A stretch of 64,000 nt of DNA from Demequina globuliformis (GCF_000975155.1 NZ_BBRG01000001.1:940240-1004239); one strand, 5' to 3'. Shown: positions 1 to 8,311, counted from the stretch's first letter. Notes: generated from the letters alone by a model not told the origin. Numbers and translations are program-made.

Positions 1-500
1 AACCGGTGGCCGAGGTCGAGGATCGCCTTCGCGACACGACCGGGGACATCGGAGAACACGAGGTCCGCCATCGAGTTGGACAGGCGGCGAATGCGCTGCG
101 CCAGGGCGCGGTTGAGGTGGCTACCCATCTCGAGGTGGCCAGCGAGCCACTCGTCGAGTTCCTCCTTGGGAAGCTCATACACGACCGTGTCCTCAACGGC
201 GTGGGCGCGCGCCACCCGCGGGCCGGGATCAAACACGGACAACTCGCCGAGCATGTCGCCCACACCAAGCAGCCCCAACAGGTTTTCGCGTCCATCGCGG
301 GCAGTGCGGGCGAGCTTCACCTTGCCCTTGACGATGATGAACATCGCCGAGCCTTCATCGCCCTCGCTGAAGATCACGTCGCCTCGCGGCAACTCCATGC
401 GCTCCATGCGCTCGATCAACGCGTGCGCGCTCGCGGCGTCCATGCCGCCCAGCAGAGGCGACGATCGCAGGAGCTGTTCCTCGCGCGTCGCGTCAGGCAT
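1..500 (-). CDS. crp: Crp/GlxR-type cAMP-responsive regulator (partial, 3' end beyond the window)
   Basis: First 166 residues of a cyclic-nucleotide-binding transcription factor; the HTH domain lies off the left edge. From the ATG at 500 the protein enters a cNMP beta-barrel (VIFSEGDEGSAMFIIVKG) and a phosphate-binding cassette GELSVFDPGPRVARA. The linker FSDVPGRVAKAILDL is typical of actinobacterial Crp/GlxR, which link cAMP to global carbon control. In the family the cassette Arg is normally followed by Thr or Ser; here it is Val, which may weaken cAMP phosphate contact. The start overlaps the end of the upstream RsiG-like gene by 8 nt (ATGCCTGA), so the two are probably translationally coupled. 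Family call is firm; cAMP response is inferred. Confidence 0.9.
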   Translation of the reverse strand, partial: MPDATREEQLLRSSPLLGGMDAASAHALIERMERMELPRGDVIFSEGDEGSAMFIIVKGKVKLARTARDGRENLLGLLGVGDMLGELSVFDPGPRVARAHAVEDTVVYELPKEELDEWLAGHLEMGSHLNRALAQRIRRLSNSMADLVFSDVPGRVAKAILDLGHR

Positions 501-897
501 GGCGGCCACTCTGAGCTTTCGCTCGATGCTGCTCACCCAGCGCCTTTACCATCTGTGCTGTCACCGCTTCCAGGTTCTCTTCCACTCGCGTCTCGTACGA
601 CTCTAGTCGGCTATCCAACGCAACGAGGGTCTCCACGCTGCTGGGTGTCGCACTCGGAGGCTCGGGCCATACCGAGCCCGCCAGTTCCGTGCTCGTGGGA
701 GCGTCCGCTGCCAACGCCTCCCAGGCATCGGCCAAACCCAGGCGGTCGAGTTCGTCGGCGTCGGCCAATTGCGCTATCTCCAAGTCCTTACGGGCCTGGA
801 CCAGGCGACGCCACCATCGCACGCGAGCCAATTCGCGGCGCATCTCTTTGCGACTGTGGCGCAAGTGTGCGATCACAGCATCGTGCGCGGCCAACAA
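493..897 (-). CDS. RsiG-related coiled-coil protein upstream of crp
   Basis: A 134-residue, Arg/Glu/Ala-rich, mostly helical protein without membrane segments. Near residue 30 it carries VRWWRRLVQARKD, which matches the R-x3-Q-x3-D half of the c-di-GMP signature of the WhiG anti-sigma factor RsiG, E-x3-S-x2-R-x3-Q-x3-D. The signature Ser is Arg here and the Glu is one residue out of register. The C-terminal third is a second predicted helix (about residues 88-125), which fits an antiparallel coiled coil. I chose the second of two tandem TTG codons because GGAGG lies just upstream and an in-frame TGA precedes the TTG pair. The stop overlaps the crp start. Relation to RsiG is inferred from motif and architecture; c-di-GMP binding is doubtful. 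Confidence 0.7.
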   Translation of the reverse strand: MLAAHDAVIAHLRHSRKEMRRELARVRWWRRLVQARKDLEIAQLADADELDRLGLADAWEALAADAPTSTELAGSVWPEPPSATPSSVETLVALDSRLESYETRVEENLEAVTAQMVKALGEQHRAKAQSGRHA

Positions 898-992
898 TCA
901 CCTCCGAGGACTCGCGGTCAAGCGCGGCGCTTCACCACTGGCAATATCGGCCAATGCGGTGCCGCCCTTGAGGGTCGCCTAGGGTTTGAGGC

Positions 993-1697
993 ATGGCTTC
1001 TCGCACTCCGCTCACCGTCGCCACCGCAGACATGGAGGCGCCGCCCGTGTCGCTCACCCGCCGTGCCCGCGCCGTGAACCGCGCTCTCGCGGAGGTCTAC
1101 CCTGACGCGCACTGCGAATTGGACTACGAGACGCCGTTCCAACTACTCGTCGCGACCGTGCTGAGCGCTCAATGCACCGACGTCCGCGTCAACCAGGTCA
1201 CGCCCGGACTGTTCGCCGTGTACCCCGATGCCCCAGCTATGGCCGCCGCCGACCGGGACCGCCTCGAGGCTCTGATCAAGCCCACCGGGTTTTACCGCGC
1301 CAAAGCTGAATCGCTCTTGGGACTGTCGCGCGACCTCACGGAGAAGTACGACGGCGAGGTGCCAGGCAAACTCACGGACCTCGTGACGCTACGCGGCGTG
1401 GGGCGCAAGACCGCCAACGTGGTGCTCGGCAACGCCTTCGACGTGCCGGGAATCACCGTCGACACCCACATGGGACGTCTCGCCCGGCGGTTAGGCCTCA
1501 CGGTGAACGAGGACCCTGTGGTCGTGGAGCGCGAACTCATGGCCCTCATTGAGCGCCGCGAGTGGACGCTGTGGTCCCACCGCGTCATCTTCCACGGACG
1601 CCGCCGCTGCAAGGCACGCAAGCCCGAGTGCGGCGAGTGCGAGATTGCTTCGATGTGCGCGAGCGCGCCCGGAGCGAAGGTTCGCCCGGCTACATAG
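993..1697 (+). CDS. nth: Endonuclease III
   Basis: Bifunctional DNA glycosylase/AP lyase that removes oxidised pyrimidines in base excision repair. The 234 residues contain the helix-hairpin-helix [14 protein letters not shown] with the catalytic Lys, then VDTHMGRL with the catalytic Asp. At the C-terminus the four cysteines of the [4Fe-4S] loop are spaced C-x6-C-x2-C-x5-C. Length is normal for the family; the first 13-20 residues are poorly conserved, so ATG 1032 is an alternative start. It is divergent from the RsiG-like/crp pair; a crp-nth neighbourhood is common in actinobacteria. The stop is followed by a hairpin terminator shared with nhaA. Confidence 0.96.
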   Translation: MASRTPLTVATADMEAPPVSLTRRARAVNRALAEVYPDAHCELDYETPFQLLVATVLSAQCTDVRVNQVTPGLFAVYPDAPAMAAADRDRLEALIKPTGFYRAKAESLLGLSRDLTEKYDGEVPGKLTDLVTLRGVGRKTANVVLGNAFDVPGITVDTHMGRLARRLGLTVNEDPVVVERELMALIERREWTLWSHRVIFHGRRRCKARKPECGECEIASMCASAPGAKVRPAT

Positions 1698-1710
1698 CCA
1701 GACGTGGGGG

Positions 1711-1739
1711 CGGGGACGCGACCGTTCGCCGCGTCCCCG
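1711..1739. terminator. Bidirectional hairpin between nth and nhaA
   Basis: A perfect 10-bp inverted repeat, CGGGGACGCG at 1711-1720 and its complement at 1730-1739, with a 9-nt loop. It lies in the 47-bp gap between two convergent stop codons. No T-tract follows on either strand, as is often the case in high-G+C actinobacteria. Confidence 0.6.
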
Positions 1740-1744
1740 TCCGC

Positions 1745-3154
1745 CTACTTCTGATCGCCGCCAGGGTTGTCGGCCTTGGCCTCGGGCCCAGGGTTGGGGT
1801 GCTGGTCGCCGGGTCCTGGCACATCTTCTGGTTCACCCTCGCGGTGCAGGTCGACCACGTCGATCTCCTCCGCCTTGCGCCCGTGCTTATTCGCCAGCGC
1901 CTGGGCAAGGTCGTCGTCGAGCGGGGTCGAACGCAGGTCGTACAGCTTGCGGTAGTAGCGGTCGCGCCACACGAGGATGATCACACCGATCAGCGCGGAC
2001 GCCAGCGACGCGAACAGCACCGACATCTTCACTTCCTCGACGCGCTCACCGTCAAAGGCCAGTTCGCCAATGAGCAGCGACACTGTGAAGCCGATTCCAG
2101 CGAGCGAGCCCATTCCGAGCACGTCCCACCAGGACAGTCCGCGATCGAGTTTGGCCTTCGTGAAGGTCGCAACAAGGAAGGTCGCGGCCAGGATGCCCAG
2201 AGGCTTGCCCAGCACCAGGCCGGCCACTACACCCTGCGCGACCGGGTCGCTCACGGCCACGGAGATGGTCTCCGAGTTGATGGTCACGCCCGCCGCAAAG
2301 AGGGCGAAGACCGGCACGGCGATGCCCGCGGACACGGGGCGCCACAGGTGCTCCCAGTGCTCCGCCATGGAGTGCTTCTCGCCCTTGCGTGCAATGGCGG
2401 GAACCATAAGACCCAACGCCACACCGGCGATGGTCGCGTGGACACCGGAGGCGTGCATCATGGCCCAGGCCACGACGCCCAGCGGGATCATGACCCACCA
2501 GTACGTGATGCCCTTGCGTGCGAGCCAACCGAACAGCAAGATGACGGCGAACGAGGCCACGAGCCACAGGAACTGAACCTCGTCGGTGAAGAACACGGCG
2601 ATGATCATGATCGCCAGCAAGTCATCGACCACGGCAAGCGTCAGCAGGAACGCACGCAATGCTGCAGGCAGCCAGCGGCCGACAACGGCGAGCACGGCGA
2701 TCGCGAAGGCGATGTCCGTCGCGGTGGGCACGGCCCAGCCGTCCATGGAGCCGCCGTCTTGGAGGTTCACGACCACGTAGAAGGCGGCGGGGACGAGCAT
2801 GCCGCCAATGGCGGCGACGATGGGCACAATCGCCGTCGACGGCTTGCGGAGCTCACCCGCCACGATTTCGCGCTTGAGCTCGAGGCCCACCACAAAGAAG
2901 AAGATCGCGAGGAGGCCGTCCTTGGCCCACGTTCCCACGGACAGGTGCAGGTGAAGCGACTCGGGGCCAAACTCGAAGTCCCGCAGCGATTCGTAGGAGT
3001 CAGCCCAGGCGGTGTTGGCCCACACGAGCGCGATCACCGTGCCGATGAGCAGCAAGATGCCACCCGCGCGTTCGGTGCGGAGGATGTCCGCGAGATTGCG
3101 CTCAGTCGAAGGAGTCAGACGCGAAAAGAGACGCGTGGGGCTGCTACCGGCCAT
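1745..3154 (-). CDS. nhaA: Na+/H+ antiporter NhaA
   Basis: Inner-membrane antiporter that exports Na+ in exchange for H+. The 469 residues begin with a short cytosolic segment, then about twelve membrane segments. Family landmarks are FFFVVGLELKRE, the unwound-helix motif PTATDIAFA, and the adjacent Asp pair in LAVVDDLLAI that binds Na+/H+. The segment GIGFTVSLLIGELAF near residue 365 is also typical. After the last membrane segment there is a hydrophilic tail of about 75 residues rich in Asp, Glu, Pro and Gly, longer than in the E. coli protein. It is monocistronic, with a terminator on its 3' side, and lies downstream of glnR on the same strand with a 45-bp gap. Confidence 0.95.
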   Translation of the reverse strand: MAGSSPTRLFSRLTPSTERNLADILRTERAGGILLLIGTVIALVWANTAWADSYESLRDFEFGPESLHLHLSVGTWAKDGLLAIFFFVVGLELKREIVAGELRKPSTAIVPIVAAIGGMLVPAAFYVVVNLQDGGSMDGWAVPTATDIAFAIAVLAVVGRWLPAALRAFLLTLAVVDDLLAIMIIAVFFTDEVQFLWLVASFAVILLFGWLARKGITYWWVMIPLGVVAWAMMHASGVHATIAGVALGLMVPAIARKGEKHSMAEHWEHLWRPVSAGIAVPVFALFAAGVTINSETISVAVSDPVAQGVVAGLVLGKPLGILAATFLVATFTKAKLDRGLSWWDVLGMGSLAGIGFTVSLLIGELAFDGERVEEVKMSVLFASLASALIGVIILVWRDRYYRKLYDLRSTPLDDDLAQALANKHGRKAEEIDVVDLHREGEPEDVPGPGDQHPNPGPEAKADNPGGDQK

Positions 3155-3199
3155 GGATGGGTCCGTTCGCTCGGGGGGTACGGGTGAACGGAGAACAGC

Positions 3200-3928
3200 C
3201 TACCTAGAGGGTGATCGCGGTGACGATTCTGCCTGGTCAGGCTTGGGTGCCTTGGGCTGCGGCGGGTCAAAGCGGTAGCCCACGTTGCGAACGGTCCCGA
3301 TGAGGTGCTCGTGTTCGGCGCCCAGCTTGGCGCGCAAACGGCGGACGTGAACGTCGACGGTGCGGGTACCCCCGTAATAGTCGAAGCCCCACACTTCTTG
3401 CAGCAACTGATCACGCGTATACACGCGACCGGGGTGCTGCATGAGGTACTTGAGGAGCTCGAACTCCTTGTACGTGAGGTCGAGCGGCACGCCCTTAAGC
3501 CGGGCGGTGTAGCCACCGACGTCGACGGTGAGTTCGCCTGAGGAGAACTCGACGGCCTTCTCGAGCGGGTCTTCCTGGCTCGCGCGCCCCATGAGGAGGC
3601 GGATGCGCGCCTCGACTTCAGCGGGAACCGCGTCCGCAAGCACCACGTCGTCAGCGCCCCAGTCGGCGTTGACGATCGACAGGCCGCCTTCACGCAAGAC
3701 GAGCAACATGGGCGCGGTGACGCCGGTGACCTGGACCAACTTGCAGTTGGAGCGCGCCTGCGCAAGGTCGTGCCGGCCGTCGACGATCAGGACGTCGGCA
3801 TCGAACGCGTCGAGCATCGCGGTCGGGTCTGGTGGGAGCGCTCTCACGCGGTGCGACAGGAGCCCGAGCGCAGGCAACACCTCATCTGCCCCGTCTGGTG
3901 ACGGGGTCAGCACTAGTAGGTCAGCCAT
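3200..3928 (-). CDS. glnR: OmpR-family nitrogen regulator GlnR
   Basis: Orphan response regulator that controls nitrogen assimilation genes in actinobacteria. The 242-residue protein has an atypical receiver domain ([49 protein letters not shown]) that retains the central Asp in IVDGR but lacks the usual acidic pocket. The winged-helix domain is very conserved ([49 protein letters not shown]). These blocks distinguish GlnR from other OmpR proteins. No kinase gene is adjacent, consistent with an unphosphorylated orphan. ATG 3928 was chosen because GGAGGG lies at good spacing upstream; an earlier in-frame start at 3979 has no such site. Divergent from the membrane gene at 3988. Confidence 0.94.
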   Translation of the reverse strand: MADLLVLTPSPDGADEVLPALGLLSHRVRALPPDPTAMLDAFDADVLIVDGRHDLAQARSNCKLVQVTGVTAPMLLVLREGGLSIVNADWGADDVVLADAVPAEVEARIRLLMGRASQEDPLEKAVEFSSGELTVDVGGYTARLKGVPLDLTYKEFELLKYLMQHPGRVYTRDQLLQEVWGFDYYGGTRTVDVHVRRLRAKLGAEHEHLIGTVRNVGYRFDPPQPKAPKPDQAESSPRSPSR

Positions 3929-3987
3929 CGTGCGCCCTCCGTTATGGCTTTTACTGTAGCGGCACGAACTCTGAGACACTAAACCCC

Positions 3988-4725
3988 ATGAATCCCACGA
4001 CCCGCGCGTCGATCACCGCTGTCGCGGCTGCTGTCGTCGCTGGCACCGGCGTCTTGGGCACCCGTTGGCTGGCGTTGGGCGTGGCCGTCATCATGCTCGT
4101 CATGGCAGTGGGGTGGCCGCGCTTGTTGCGCGTCGCGCACACCTGGGTCAGCACGGCCGTGATCGGGGCGGGCTCGCTCATCGCGTTGGGCTCGGTCGTG
4201 ATTGGCCGCACGGAGCCGTACTTGCGCTACATGGTGGTCGCGATCGCCGCCATCACTATCGCAGCGCTCCTCACAGAAGTGTTCTTCCCCTCCCCGCGCG
4301 GGCGTGCGGTGACCGGCGTCGCCGCGACCGCGGCAGGCGGCGCGATCACCGCGACTGGGGCCGCGTGGGTAGCCGCGAACCGCACCGCGGGAGCCGAGGA
4401 CTTGGTCGTCACCGCCGCTGCCGCCCTGGCGGTGGCGGCCGTCGCATCCGTCCTCACCTCCAGCGGCAACGTCAACGCAGTGCTCGCCCTCTTGGCGGGC
4501 GCAGCCACAGGCTCCGGTCTCGCATTCGCCTTCGACTCCATGCCTTGGTACGCGGGCACCGTGGTGGGCGTTGTCGCGGGTGGGTCGGTGGTGCTGATGA
4601 ATGAGCTGTCGCGCCGTGAGCCACGCCCCATCGACGTCTGGGCGGGAATAGCCTCGGGCGTCACCCCTGTTCTTGCTGCAGGAGTACTTGTGTACGTCGG
4701 CGGCGTCCTGCTCGTCGGCGCGTAG
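3988..4725 (+). CDS. Uncharacterised multi-pass membrane protein
   Basis: A 245-residue protein of Ala, Val and Gly-rich hydrophobic segments, about eight predicted membrane helices, separated by very short loops. There is no signal peptide with a cleavage site and no catalytic motif I recognise. Similar membrane proteins are common next to glnR in Micrococcales, but their role is unknown to me. The start is ATG 3988, 59 bp from the divergent glnR start, so a shared regulatory region is likely. It is followed after 18 bp by the thioredoxin-like gene, so the three genes 3988-5670 may form one operon. Confidence 0.8.
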   Translation: MNPTTRASITAVAAAVVAGTGVLGTRWLALGVAVIMLVMAVGWPRLLRVAHTWVSTAVIGAGSLIALGSVVIGRTEPYLRYMVVAIAAITIAALLTEVFFPSPRGRAVTGVAATAAGGAITATGAAWVAANRTAGAEDLVVTAAAALAVAAVASVLTSSGNVNAVLALLAGAATGSGLAFAFDSMPWYAGTVVGVVAGGSVVLMNELSRREPRPIDVWAGIASGVTPVLAAGVLVYVGGVLLVGA

Positions 4726-4743
4726 CCCGCTGTGGAGGGTTCC

Positions 4744-5178
4744 ATGCTCGTCAATGCACTGGTGGTGCTCGTGCTGCTCGCGGTCGCGAGCGCGTTCTAT
4801 TGGTGGTGGCAACGCCGTCAAGGGCGCGTGCAGCACGTGGAGCGGGCCGATGCCGTGACGAGTGAGCAGTTGGGCGCCACTCGCGGGTACTACGCGACTT
4901 TTGTGCAGTTCTCGACGCCCATGTGCTCCAAATGCCCTGGCGCAGCGCGCCTGCTCACGACCATTGCCGGCGAGCAGCCGCACGTGGTGCACATCGACAT
5001 CGATGCCTCGCAGCGCTTGGACCTCGCTCGCCGCTTCGACATCATGCGCACCCCCACCACGCTCGTCCTCGACGGCGACGGTCTTGTCGTCGCGCGCATG
5101 GACGGCGCCCCCACCCCCGATCAAGCACGGGCTGCACTCGCCGAGGTTGACTCCGCCGGCACCGAGTACGCCATCTAG
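4744..5178 (+). CDS. Membrane-anchored thioredoxin-like protein
   Basis: A 144-residue protein with one N-terminal membrane helix (about residues 3-19) and then a positively charged segment, so the remaining domain is probably cytosolic. The thioredoxin fold shows FVQFSTPMCSKC with a CSKC active site in place of CGPC, and the cis-Pro motif MRTPTTLVLDGDG. Such proteins reduce or relay disulfides; the partner is unknown. ATG 4744 follows GGAGG at good spacing; a GTG at 4732 would put that sequence inside the gene. The next gene, DUF4395, is a frequent partner of this thioredoxin type in actinobacteria. Confidence 0.85.
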   Translation: MLVNALVVLVLLAVASAFYWWWQRRQGRVQHVERADAVTSEQLGATRGYYATFVQFSTPMCSKCPGAARLLTTIAGEQPHVVHIDIDASQRLDLARRFDIMRTPTTLVLDGDGLVVARMDGAPTPDQARAALAEVDSAGTEYAI

Positions 5179-5211
5179 ACCCGAGCACACCATCGAGACC
5201 AAGGAACCCTC

Positions 5212-5670
5212 ATGACTGATTCCGCCCCCGCCGTTCAGGACCGCCAGGTTGACCCGCGCGGCGTCCGCTTCGGTGCGGCCGTCACACTCGCCTTCGCGCT
5301 GATTGCGGTGATCGCCGGCGCCAGCACCCTCGGACTGGTCACCATGGCCATCCTCGCCGTGCTGTTCGCGCCCGGCGCCATCGTTGGCCCCCAGGCCACA
5401 GCGCAGTCCTGGCTCTTCTCGCGCCTGGTGCGTCCGCGAATCGGCCCTCCCCACGAGACCGAGTCCTTCCGTCCTCCCCGGTTTGCCCAGCAGATGGGCT
5501 TCGCCATGTCGCTGCTCGCCCTCGTCCTCGGTCTGGCCGGCGTGGGAGTTGGTTACATGATCTTCGCCGCGATGGTCCTGGTGGCTTCCTTCCTCAACGC
5601 CGTCTTTGGGTTCTGCCTTGGTTGCGAGATCTACCTCGCGGTGCGCAAGGCCACCACTCGCGCGGCGTGA
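5212..5670 (+). CDS. DUF4395 membrane protein
   Basis: A 152-residue protein matching DUF4395 by eye: it begins with VDPRGVRFGAAVT, has two hydrophobic pairs (about residues 20-62 and 98-140), and between them a conserved segment LVRPRIGPPHETE and RPPRFAQQMG. It ends with the family signature FGFCLGCEIYL, which holds a Cys pair (C-L-G-C). The Cys pair and the upstream thioredoxin-like gene suggest a membrane redox or sulfur-transfer couple, but the family has no established biochemistry that I know of. It starts 33 bp after the thioredoxin-like stop. Confidence 0.85.
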   Translation: MTDSAPAVQDRQVDPRGVRFGAAVTLAFALIAVIAGASTLGLVTMAILAVLFAPGAIVGPQATAQSWLFSRLVRPRIGPPHETESFRPPRFAQQMGFAMSLLALVLGLAGVGVGYMIFAAMVLVASFLNAVFGFCLGCEIYLAVRKATTRAA

Positions 5671-5721
5671 ACACGCGGCCTTGCCGACCACCGCACAAGC
5701 CGTAGTAAAGTTGGGCACACT

Positions 5722-5832
5722 ATGACTGCATTGGAAGCTGTCTTCACGGCCCTCGCTGTGCTTGCCTTCGGCGGCGCGGCTTGGACGTCTGGCATCGTCG
5801 CCTGGCGTCTGCTGAGGAGTCCTCGACGTTGA
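5722..5832 (+). CDS. 36-residue single-span membrane protein
   Basis: A short gene: MTALEAVFTALAVLAFG, then a hydrophobic stretch through GIVAWRLL and a basic end SPRR. One membrane helix with the basic C-terminus inside is predicted. No clear Shine-Dalgarno precedes the ATG, but TAGTAAAGT lies about 15-20 nt upstream, which would fit a leaderless message. Its TGA overlaps a TTG start of the nitrobindin-like gene as TTGA, and a GAGGAG site for that gene lies in its last codons. This coupling is the main reason I consider it real. Function is unknown. Confidence 0.55.
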   Translation: MTALEAVFTALAVLAFGGAAWTSGIVAWRLLRSPRR

Positions 5833-6362
5833 CGTTCACCATTCCCGACGACATGGCGCCCGAGGCCTACCCCCTGGCGTGGCTCGTGGGCCACTGGCAG
5901 GGCCATGGGGAGATTGAATACCCCGGCATCCCCAAGGTAGAGATCCTCCAAGACATCGAGTTCGACCACGACGGCGGCCCCTACCTCACGTACAACTGCA
6001 CCACGTGGCTGCGGGGCGAGGGTGACGATGCTGGCCAGGTGTGGAGCGTCGAGTCCGGATTTTGGCGCGTAGCGCCCCAGGCGCCCGAGGGCGTCGAGTT
6101 GCAGGACTTCCAGCACCCCCTTGAGATCGTCATGACGGAGGCTTCAGGGGTGCTGACCTGCTACATGGGCGCCGTTGGCAACGGACGCATCGATATGGCA
6201 ACGCGGTTCGCGGCCGCCACCGAGTCCGGACCCGAGGTGCGCGGCGCCACCCGCATGTACGGCCTGGTCGAGGGCGAGCTGATGTGGGCGTGGGACCTCG
6301 CTGCCTTTGGGCAGGAGCTGCAGTCCTACCTGAGCGCCCGGCTCACGCGCGTCGAGTCCTAA
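5829..6362 (+). CDS. Ferric nitrobindin-like protein lacking the heme-binding His
   Basis: A 177-residue beta-barrel of the nitrobindin (DUF1794, FABP-like) family. The signature GHWQGHGEIEYPG near residue 20 and the end block AWDLAAFGQELQSYLSARL are clear. In heme-binding nitrobindins the last block has a His that ligates iron; here the equivalent position appears to be the Tyr of QSYLSARL. Members of this kind are described as nitrobindin-like, without the proximal His. The TTG start is chosen because family members begin with the same TFTIPDDMAPEAYPLAWL-type segment, GAGGAG precedes it, and it overlaps the upstream stop. Function without heme is unknown. Confidence 0.85.
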   Translation: MTFTIPDDMAPEAYPLAWLVGHWQGHGEIEYPGIPKVEILQDIEFDHDGGPYLTYNCTTWLRGEGDDAGQVWSVESGFWRVAPQAPEGVELQDFQHPLEIVMTEASGVLTCYMGAVGNGRIDMATRFAAATESGPEVRGATRMYGLVEGELMWAWDLAAFGQELQSYLSARLTRVES

Positions 6363-6419
6363 CCGCGCAGGCACGTAGCCTGGGTGGAATCTCTTCACCC
6401 TTGGAGGCGTTCCCCAGCC

Positions 6420-7562
6420 ATGACTTCCCCCTTGTTGACCCACCACGGCGCGGTCGAGGCCGCGGGCCCAGACGCCGGCGTCGCCTGGCACTACGGTGAC
6501 CCCACCGCGGAGCAGCGCGCCCTCGCTGGCGGGCGGGCGGTCGTCGACCAATCACACCTGGGCGTAGTGACCGTCACCGGTCCCGACCGACTCACGTGGC
6601 TGGACTCCCTCACGACCCAGCAGGTCGCGTCCCTCCAACCCGGCGAGTCGAGCGAACTGATGATCCTGTCCCCGCAGGGCCGGGTGGAGCACGTCGCAGG
6701 GATTGTGGATGACGGCGAGACTGCCTGGCTCATCTCGGAGACCGCGCCAGCCTTGGCCACGTTCCTGGACCGCATGAGGTTTATGTTGCGTGTCGAGGTG
6801 GCGGACGTCACGGAGCAGTGGGCCGCGCTCGGCGAGGCCGTGTCCGCGCCAGCCGCAGCCGGTGAGCCCGTGACCTGGGTGGACCCGTGGCCACACATCA
6901 GTGCCGGCGGCACCACCTACAGCGCCGACCCGACCGCCACCCACCCCGGCTCCGAGCGGGCCTGGCGTCTGGTGTTGGTGCCCCGGGAGGACATCGAGTC
7001 GGAGGTCGAGGCCCGCCTTGCCGCAGGGTGGATGCTGGCCGGAACGTGGGCGAGTGAGGCGGAGCGGATCGCCGCACACCGCCCCCGCGCCGCGACCGAG
7101 GTCGACGAGACCACGCTGCCGCACGAGTTGGACTGGCTCCGCACGGGCGTGCACCTCCACAAGGGCTGCTACCGCGGCCAAGAGACCGTCGCCAAGGTCC
7201 ATAACGTGGGCCGGCCGCCGCGTCGCCTCACGATGCTGCACCTGGACGGGTCCGCACACGTGGTGCCTGATCTAGGCGCAGACGTCACGATGGGCGAGGA
7301 CGGCAAGGTGGTTGGGCGGGTCACGTCCGTCGCGCGCCACCATGAGTATGGCCCGATCGCGCTGGCCGTTCTCAAGCGCTCGGTCGACCCTTCCGCGGTG
7401 GTCACGGTGCCCTCCGATGGTGGGTTGCTCGCGGCGAGCCAGGAGCTGATTGTGAACGCCGATGGCTTCTCCGCCGACCGTCCCGACAAGCCCGGCCCCA
7501 CCATGAAGGGGCTGCTGATGGGCAAGGGTTGCGCAGCTGACGGCGGCGACATTCCGGCGTAA
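6420..7562 (+). CDS. ygfZ: YgfZ/GcvT-like folate-binding protein
   Basis: A 380-residue relative of the glycine-cleavage T-protein that helps maintain or repair iron-sulfur enzymes in a folate-dependent way. The diagnostic motif KGCYRGQET is present near residue 255, after TTLPHELDWLRTGVHLH. The N-terminal half has the GcvT-type block VVDQSHLGVVTVTGPDRLTW and the C-terminal barrel ends with MKGLLMGKG. ATG 6420 is the likely start, with TTGGAGGC about 12 nt upstream. It stands alone between the nitrobindin-like gene and the toxin-antitoxin pair, all on the same strand. Confidence 0.93.
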   Translation: MTSPLLTHHGAVEAAGPDAGVAWHYGDPTAEQRALAGGRAVVDQSHLGVVTVTGPDRLTWLDSLTTQQVASLQPGESSELMILSPQGRVEHVAGIVDDGETAWLISETAPALATFLDRMRFMLRVEVADVTEQWAALGEAVSAPAAAGEPVTWVDPWPHISAGGTTYSADPTATHPGSERAWRLVLVPREDIESEVEARLAAGWMLAGTWASEAERIAAHRPRAATEVDETTLPHELDWLRTGVHLHKGCYRGQETVAKVHNVGRPPRRLTMLHLDGSAHVVPDLGADVTMGEDGKVVGRVTSVARHHEYGPIALAVLKRSVDPSAVVTVPSDGGLLAASQELIVNADGFSADRPDKPGPTMKGLLMGKGCAADGGDIPA

Positions 7563-7615
7563 CCCGTCGCGCGCCTGCCGCGCCCGTCGGTAACGGCGGG
7601 GTTACGGTGGGAGGC

Positions 7616-7876
7616 GTGGAACTCACAGTGACGCAGCTGCGAAAAGACCTGACACGGGCACTCGAAGCCGTGAAGGCAGGTGACGAGGTCGTCATCACCG
7701 AGCGGGGCGCGCCTATTGCGCGCTTGGGTGGAGTGGAGTCCTCCACGTTGCTGGCACAGCTCGAAGCCGACGGCGTTCTCACCCCACCTGCCCAGTCGCG
7801 CGCCGTGCCTCGCTTGCCGGAGGCGGAGGCCGCGAAGGACGCCCTGTCCAGCCTCCTGGGCCGGCTGCGGAGGTAA
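7616..7876 (+). CDS. Phd/YefM-type antitoxin
   Basis: An 86-residue antitoxin with the Phd/YefM N-terminal DNA-binding fold (ELTVTQLRKDLTRALEAVKA, GDEVVITERGAPIARL). The rest is a hydrophilic tail (residues 45-86) of the type that wraps the toxin. GTG 7616 is chosen because GGGAGG sits directly upstream; a GTG at 7607 would leave no ribosome site. It ends 3 bp before the PIN toxin gene, the usual antitoxin-first order. The protein is expected to neutralise the toxin and autorepress the operon. Confidence 0.88.
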   Translation: MELTVTQLRKDLTRALEAVKAGDEVVITERGAPIARLGGVESSTLLAQLEADGVLTPPAQSRAVPRLPEAEAAKDALSSLLGRLRR

Positions 7877-7879
7877 ACG

Positions 7880-8311
7880 GTGGCGCTGGTCTATTTCGAC
7901 ACGTCCGCCCTGGTCAAGCTGTGCGTCCTGGAGACGGGTTCACCCCTGGCCGTCGCGCTGTGGAAGCGGGCCGATGCCGTGGTCACGTCCCGAATCGCCG
8001 ACGCCGAAGTGCGGGCGGTGCTGGGCGCTGCCGAGCGCATAGGCCGCCTCGATGCCGCCCCCGCAGGGCAGGCACGGGCCAGATGGGACGAACTGTGGCC
8101 GTCGCTGGCCACCATTGAGGTCGCATCCGACGTCGCGGCGCTGAGCGGTGACCTCGCAGACCGACGGCCGTTGCGGGCAGGGGACGCGCTACACCTCGCG
8201 AGCGCCCTGCAACTGAGAGACGCCGACCCGGTGTTCGCCGCGTGGGACCGGGGCCTCGCCGCTGCGGCGCACGCGGAGGGCCTGACTGTCCTTCCCCCTA
8301 CACTGGCGTGA
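7880..8311 (+). CDS. VapC-type PIN-domain ribonuclease toxin
   Basis: A 143-residue PIN-domain protein. Metal-binding acidic residues are visible: Asp in VYFDTSALVKL, Glu in RIADAEVRAV, Asp in LRAGDALHLASAL and Asp in VFAAWDRGLA. These make it a complete nuclease site, so the toxin looks intact. VapC proteins cleave tRNA or rRNA when the antitoxin is degraded. The GTG start lies 3 bp after the antitoxin stop. One copy of the GGCATCGGCC word lies inside at 7969-7978 (minus orientation), read as Ala-Asp-Ala. Confidence 0.9.
   Translation: MALVYFDTSALVKLCVLETGSPLAVALWKRADAVVTSRIADAEVRAVLGAAERIGRLDAAPAGQARARWDELWPSLATIEVASDVAALSGDLADRRPLRAGDALHLASALQLRDADPVFAAWDRGLAAAAHAEGLTVLPPTLA

Noticed and set aside
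1562..3187. A 541-codon plus-strand frame antisense to nhaA
   Set aside because: No motif; nhaA on the other strand is unambiguous.
3979..5718. A 579-codon minus-strand frame over the membrane, thioredoxin-like and DUF4395 genes
   Set aside because: Low-complexity His/Gly/Arg translation; the plus-strand genes have family motifs and ribosome sites.
7616..8311. The antitoxin/toxin pair as a novel system
   Set aside because: Both proteins fit the ordinary Phd/YefM and VapC families with intact motifs.
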